In this document: piece after piece, positions 60,020 through 64,000 of the stretch
How positions within the stretch are numbered: the stretch's first letter is position 1
Layout: each line of letters starts with the position of its first letter
NCBI RefSeq assembly: GCF_019203965.1
Contig: NZ_CP076448.1
Coordinates: forward strand, 2,309,001-2,373,000
DNA: 64,000 bases
Direction of reading: 5' to 3'
Source: Elioraea tepida
GTDB taxonomy: Bacteria > Pseudomonadota > Alphaproteobacteria > Acetobacterales > Acetobacteraceae
Made by a program: the position numbers and the translations under genes
The notes under the pieces: generated by a model
Told to the model about the DNA's origin: nothing
Seen by the model: the letters and a program-made list of their open reading frames with translations, nothing else
Database searches by the model: none

Positions 60020-61132
60020 TCAGGTGACGACGATGGGGGTGAAGCGCTGCAGCCGGGCGATCGCCGCCTCATCCCAGGCGATTCCGTTGCCCGGCGCTTC
60101 AGGGGCGAGCGCATGACCGTCGAGGATCGTGATCCCCCCCTCGGTGATGTCCTCGAGCTGGGGGATGTGCTCGAGCCAGGCGCTGTTCGGCACGGCGCAG
60201 ACGAGCGGCAGGTGCAGCTCCATCAGGTAGTGCGGGCAGACGGCGACATTGAACGCCTCCGCCATGTGCGCGACCTTGAGCCAGGGCGTGATGCCGCCCA
60301 CTCGAGCGACATCGACCTGGACGATCGCGCAGGCGCCGCGCGCGAGATAGTCGCGGAACTTGGCCGGGTGGTAGAGGCTCTCTCCGACTGCGACCGGAAT
60401 GGTCGTCGCACGGCTGAGGCGGACATGGCCCTCGACGTCCTCGGCAGGAAGCGGCTCCTCGAACCAGGCGAGCTCAAGCCCCGCCGCCTCGAACAGCCCG
60501 GCGCGGCGGATCGCCTCCGCCACGGTGAAGCCCTGGTTGGCATCCGTCATCAACGTGACGTCGGGGCCGATCGCCGCCCGCACCGCCTCAAGTCGCGCGA
60601 TGTCCTCGCGCGCCGACGGCTTGCCGACCTTCACCTTCACGCCGCGGAAGCCGCGCGCCACCGCCGCTCTGACATCATCGACGAGCCTCGCCGCCTCGAC
60701 GTGCAGCCAGCCGCTTTCGGTGTCATAGACCGGGATCCGGCTCTTCGCTCCGCCCGCGAGACGGTAGAGCGGCTCGCCGAGCCGTTTGCCGCGCAGGTCC
60801 CACAGCGCTGTGTCGATGGCCGCGAGCGCGAGCGAGGTCACCGGCCCGATCGCGAGCGCGTGGGTTGCCCAGAACAGGTCCTGCCAGATCGCCTCGACCA
60901 TGTCGGCCTCGGCCCCGATCAGCCTTGGCGCGAGATGGTCGCGAAGCAGCGCGACGACCGAGGAGCCGCCCGTGCCGATCGTGTAGGTGTAGCCCGTGCC
61001 GGCGGCGCCATCCTGCGTGACGACGCGGACGATCGGCGTCTCCTGGCAGGTGAAAGCCTGGATGGCGTCGGAGCGTGGCGTCTTCGGCGCGAGATCGACC
61101 TGTGTGATCTCGACGCGCGCGATCCGTGGCAT
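60020..61132 (-). CDS. Enolase-superfamily dehydratase (mandelate racemase/fuconate dehydratase type)
   Basis: The 370-residue metalloenzyme abstracts a proton next to a carboxylate to dehydrate or epimerise a sugar acid. The barrel shows the KxK catalytic motif (VKVKVGK), metal ligands in LMTDANQG, WFEEPLPAEDV and VGESLYHP, and the His-Asp dyad region VDVARVGGITP and CPHYLMELHLP. This arrangement is that of mandelate-racemase-type acid-sugar dehydratases. It lies between the TRAP receptor and QM genes but on the opposite strand. The substrate is inferred to be the acid the TRAP system brings in. Confidence 0.92.
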   Translation of the reverse strand: MPRIARVEITQVDLAPKTPRSDAIQAFTCQETPIVRVVTQDGAAGTGYTYTIGTGGSSVVALLRDHLAPRLIGAEADMVEAIWQDLFWATHALAIGPVTSLALAAIDTALWDLRGKRLGEPLYRLAGGAKSRIPVYDTESGWLHVEAARLVDDVRAAVARGFRGVKVKVGKPSAREDIARLEAVRAAIGPDVTLMTDANQGFTVAEAIRRAGLFEAAGLELAWFEEPLPAEDVEGHVRLSRATTIPVAVGESLYHPAKFRDYLARGACAIVQVDVARVGGITPWLKVAHMAEAFNVAVCPHYLMELHLPLVCAVPNSAWLEHIPQLEDITEGGITILDGHALAPEAPGNGIAWDEAAIARLQRFTPIVVT

Positions 61133-61195
61133 GGCGTTCCTCCGCGGTTCGGCGCACCGATCGATGCGCCTCTGGCGCGAGTATAGGGAGGCTTG

Positions 61196-61798
61196 GTGTT
61201 GGCGAAAGACGATCCCGTCGGGCGGCGGGCGGTTGCGGCCGAGGAGCCGGAGCCCGGCTTCGAGGCCCTGATCCACGCCCAGGAAGAGGCAGAGCGTCAC
61301 GAACCGCCGGGTGACTGGCGCGTCGAGGACTGGGTCGCCTTCGCCCTGTTCTGGGTTCTCGCCGCCACCGTCTTCACACAGTTCTTCAGTCGCTACGTGC
61401 TGAACGACAGCATCGCCTGGACGGAGGAGATCGCCCGCTACCTCCTGATGGCAACCGCCTTCATCGGCGCCGCCCTCGCCGCGCGCAAAGGCACGCACAT
61501 CGCCCTCGAGATCGTGCCCAGCATGCTGCCGCGCGCGGCGCGGCGCTGGGCGCGGCTCGGGCTCGCGCTCGTGACCATCTTGTTCTTCGCCATCTGCGCC
61601 TGGCTCTGCGCCAACATCGCCGAGGCGATGATGTACCAGCCGATGGTGGTGATCGACGTCCCGCTCGGCCTGGTCTACTGGACGGTGATGGGCGGCATGG
61701 TGATGACCACCTTCCGCCTCGCCCAGGCCGCCTGGATCAGGTTCCGTGCCGGCGAGCCCGAGACCGCTCCCGACCCGTCGGAGGGAGCGCGGCTGTGA
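61196..61798 (+). CDS. TRAP transporter small permease (DctQ family)
   Basis: The roughly 200-residue inner-membrane subunit has an acidic N-terminal tail of about 40 residues, then four helices with the DctQ hallmarks VFTQFFSRYVLNDSIAWTEE and ARYLLMATAFIGAALAARKG. It helps couple the sodium-driven permease to the receptor. The start is uncertain among TTG 61193, GTG 61196 and TTG 61199; GGGAGG precedes all of them. The last codons overlap the GTG start of the large permease. Confidence 0.92.
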   Translation: MLAKDDPVGRRAVAAEEPEPGFEALIHAQEEAERHEPPGDWRVEDWVAFALFWVLAATVFTQFFSRYVLNDSIAWTEEIARYLLMATAFIGAALAARKGTHIALEIVPSMLPRAARRWARLGLALVTILFFAICAWLCANIAEAMMYQPMVVIDVPLGLVYWTVMGGMVMTTFRLAQAAWIRFRAGEPETAPDPSEGARL

Positions 61799-63072
61799 CG
61801 GCCTTCCTCTTCACCTCCTTCCTCGGCGCGCTCTTCATCGGGCTTCCGGTCGTCGTCGCCTTGGGCGGCGCCTCACTGCTCTACGTCTGGCTGCAGGGGG
61901 ATCTGCCGCTGCTCGTCGTCGTGCACCGGATGGTGAACGGCATCGACAGTTTTCCGCTGCTTGCCGTGCCGTTCTTCATCATGACCGGCAACCTGATGAA
62001 CTCGGCCGGCATCACCGACCGGATCTTCAACTTCGCCATCGCCTCGATCGGCTGGGCGAAGGGGGGGCTCGGGCATGTGAACGTGTTCGCCTCCGTGATC
62101 TTCGCCGGCATGTCGGGAACGGCGGTGGCGGATGCGGGGGGCTTGGGCACGATCGAGATCAAGGCGATGCGGGACAACAAGTATCCCGACCATTTCGCGA
62201 TCGGCATCACCGCCGCCTCCTCGGTGATCGGGCCGATCATCCCGCCTTCGCTTCCGCTCGTGATCTACGGCGTGATGGCCAATGCCTCGATCGGCCAGCT
62301 CTTCGCCGCCGGCATTCTCCCCGGGCTCCTGATCGCGCTCGTGCTGTTCCTCTGGGTGGCGATCGAGGCGCGCGTCAGGGGCTATCCGCGCGATGCGCAT
62401 TTCACCTGGGTGAGGCTCGCGCGCTCCACTTGGCGCGCGCTCCTGCCGCTGATGACGCCGGTGATCCTGATCGGCGGCATGAAGTCGGGCGTCTTCACGC
62501 CGACGGAAGCCGCGATCGCGGCCACGGCCTATGCGCTCCTCCTTGGCCTCGCCGTCTATCGCAGCCTCGGCTGGAACCGGCTCGTGCGCGTCTCGATGGA
62601 CACGATCGAGACCACCTCAATCGTGCTCGTGATCGTCGCCGGCGCCTCGATCTTCGGCTGGCTCGTCACCACGACCCGGATCAGCGAGCAGATGGCCGAG
62701 GCGGTCCTGTCGGTGACTGAGAACCGCGCGCTCGTGCTCCTGCTCGTCAACCTGGTGCTGCTCGTCGTCGGCTGCTTCATGGAGACGATCGCGGCGATCA
62801 CCATCCTCGTGCCGGTGCTGCTGCCGCTGGTGACGAAGGTGGGCGTCGATCCGGTGCATTTCGGCATCATCATGACGCTCAACCTTGTCATCGGGCTGCT
62901 CACGCCGCCGGTCGGGATGGTGCTCTACATCCTGGCCCGGATCGCTGAGCGGAGTTTCGAGTACGTGACGAAGTCGGTGCTCCCGTTCCTCGTGCCGCTC
63001 TTCGTCGCGCTCGCGATCGTCACCTACTGGCCAAGCTTCGTTCTCTACCTGCCGACGGTGCTCTACCGCTGA
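61795..63072 (+). CDS. TRAP transporter large permease (DctM family)
   Basis: The 425-residue permease has about twelve helices and the DctM pattern: FLLTS-like start, LPLLVVVHRMVNGIDSFPLL, AVPFFIMTGNLMNSAGI, VIFAGMSGTAVADAGGLGTI, SSVIGPIIPPSLPLVIYG, and LNLVIGLLTPPVGMVLYI. It moves the substrate with sodium ions. It overlaps the dctQ stop by four bases. Confidence 0.96.
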   Translation: MTAFLFTSFLGALFIGLPVVVALGGASLLYVWLQGDLPLLVVVHRMVNGIDSFPLLAVPFFIMTGNLMNSAGITDRIFNFAIASIGWAKGGLGHVNVFASVIFAGMSGTAVADAGGLGTIEIKAMRDNKYPDHFAIGITAASSVIGPIIPPSLPLVIYGVMANASIGQLFAAGILPGLLIALVLFLWVAIEARVRGYPRDAHFTWVRLARSTWRALLPLMTPVILIGGMKSGVFTPTEAAIAATAYALLLGLAVYRSLGWNRLVRVSMDTIETTSIVLVIVAGASIFGWLVTTTRISEQMAEAVLSVTENRALVLLLVNLVLLVVGCFMETIAAITILVPVLLPLVTKVGVDPVHFGIIMTLNLVIGLLTPPVGMVLYILARIAERSFEYVTKSVLPFLVPLFVALAIVTYWPSFVLYLPTVLYR

Positions 63073-63308
63073 GGCGGACGGCACGGGAGCGCGCGACCGC
63101 CGTGATCCACCGCAAGGCCCGGCCTGAGCGGAGGGAGGCACAGCGGCTGGCGCCGCAGCTTCTCGGCCTCAGCCCCTCGTTCCGGGGAAACAGACTCGCG
63201 GGCGCAGCAGGGATGCGCCCGCGGCGCGCTTCTGGCACGATGCGTGCTTGCCTCGGTCCTGGTGCCCGTGGTGCTCTGTGCCTCGTGGCGTGATCGGGAA
63301 GGGACGGC

Positions 63309-64000
63309 ATGACCTGGTCGATCCTCGCGCGCGATCCTTGCGACGGAACGCTCGGCGTGGCCGTGGCGACGCGGTTCTTCGCCGTCGGCGCTCTCTGTCC
63401 CCATGTCGAGGGCCGCGTCGCCGCGCTCTCCACCCAGGCGCTGATGAACCCGATGTATGCGATCGAGGGGCTCGCCGCTCTGCGGCAGGGTGCCCCCGCT
63501 CCCGAGGTGGTGGCTGCTCTCACCGCAACCGATCCGGGCCGGGCGTTCCGCCAGCTGCACATTCTCGATGCAGAGGGGCGGATCGGTCAGCACACGGGCG
63601 AGAGCTGCGTCCCATGGGCAGGGCATACGACAGGGAAGGACTGCTCGGTGGCCGGCAACATGCTCGCGGGCGAGGAGGTCATCCTCGCGACGGCGCGCGC
63701 CTACGAGGCAGCGGCGGCCGAGCGCCTGCCGATGGCGGAGCGGCTTCTGCGCGCGCTCGAGGCGGGCGAGGTGGCGGGCGGTGACGCGCGTGGGCGGCAG
63801 AGCGCGGCGCTGAAGGTCGCAAGTCGAGACCCCTATGCCGACCTCGACCTCCGGGTGGACGACCACGCCGACCCGATCCCGGAACTGCGCCGGCTCTGGC
63901 GACGGTCGCGCGCGCGCTACGCCGTCTATCGCCGCTTCCTCGCCGGCCCCGGCCATCCGGGCGTGTTCGACCGGGCGGTGATCAACGCTGCCATCGCCGT
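63309..64000 (+). CDS. DUF1028 protein, C-terminus cut by window edge
   Basis: The 230 visible residues begin MTWSILARDPCDGTLGVAVA and have the DUF1028 signature throughout: RFFAVGALCPHVEG, TQALMNPMYAIEGL, RQLHILDAEGRIGQHTG, SVAGNMLAGEEV, and LDLRVDDHADPIPELRRL. The family has an Ntn-hydrolase-like fold and unknown substrate. The short spacing in front (236 bases after dctM) holds no gene I can support, apart from weak short frames. The gene continues past the window. Confidence 0.9.
   Translation, partial: MTWSILARDPCDGTLGVAVATRFFAVGALCPHVEGRVAALSTQALMNPMYAIEGLAALRQGAPAPEVVAALTATDPGRAFRQLHILDAEGRIGQHTGESCVPWAGHTTGKDCSVAGNMLAGEEVILATARAYEAAAAERLPMAERLLRALEAGEVAGGDARGRQSAALKVASRDPYADLDLRVDDHADPIPELRRLWRRSRARYAVYRRFLAGPGHPGVFDRAVINAAIA

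Noticed and set aside
63102-63293. A 63-codon frame before the DUF1028 gene
   Set aside because: No ribosome site and an Arg/Gly-rich composition; no conserved features.

Overview
The window is very GC-rich DNA with dense, mostly short-spaced genes. It looks like a chromosomal segment of an alphaproteobacterium, most likely Acetobacteraceae or another Rhodospirillales lineage. This is inference from several features: the three-gene pntA/pntAB/pntB transhydrogenase, an alphaproteobacterial-type psd-pssA pair, TRAP and CaiB-type organic-acid genes, a PEP-CTERM protein, and a type II-C CRISPR repeat of the GTTGCGG...GCTAAACT kind. Most of the window is ordinary core and catabolic metabolism; three stretches (26-31 kb, 45-49 kb, 51.5-52.3 kb) show accessory content or decay.

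Layout. 0.1-3 kb: a secreted PepSY-like protein divergent from an OmpR-type two-component pair. 3-9.4 kb: racemase-like enzyme, MFS permease, VTT-family membrane protein, propionyl-CoA synthetase, an exonuclease and tRNA-Pro(CGG) with its terminator. 9.4-16 kb: LOG-family hydrolase, cytochrome c'/cytochrome b561, an unknown membrane protein, a LysM envelope protein and the psd-pssA phospholipid pair. 16-19.4 kb: CaiB and two-subunit CoA-transferases with a dienelactone-hydrolase-like enzyme. 20-26 kb: a complete five-gene peptide ABC importer.

26-31.1 kb is the most interesting part: a compact type II-C CRISPR-Cas locus, cas9 (1041 codons)-cas1-cas2 on the plus strand, followed by seven 36-bp repeats with six 29-30-bp spacers. 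I also identify an unannotated tracrRNA on the minus strand just upstream of cas9: an anti-repeat, a small hairpin and a strong terminator. By comparison with related repeats the crRNAs are also read from the minus strand. A long hairpin sits between cas2 and the first repeat. A 17-bp near-duplication of the cas9 start makes a tiny upstream reading frame (MEQTH-stop).

31-43.3 kb: acyl-CoA synthetase, M3 peptidase, ABC1 kinase-like protein, thioredoxin-like protein, Crp/Fnr regulator, malate synthase G and the NAD(P) transhydrogenase operon. 43-50 kb: quinone-reductase-like flavoprotein, a rhodanese-like lipoprotein, a DUF3293 protein and a sulfur-oxidation operon (YeeE/YedE transporter-soxY-soxZ) whose soxZ is split by an IS1634-like element of about 1.93 kb. 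Next comes a PEP-CTERM protein with a sigma-54-like promoter and two upstream 19-bp sites.

50.5-64 kb: a patatin, a gutted gntP-type permease pseudogene, ketopantoate reductase and an oxalyl-CoA-synthetase-like enzyme. The end of the window is a sugar-acid catabolic cluster: SDR dehydrogenase, FAH-type hydrolase, UxaA-type dehydratase, enolase-superfamily dehydratase, and TRAP transporter P, Q and M subunits, with a DUF1028 protein cut by the window end. Together these resemble non-phosphorylating breakdown of a deoxy-sugar acid such as L-fuconate: TRAP uptake, dehydration, oxidation of the keto-deoxy acid, then hydrolytic cleavage.
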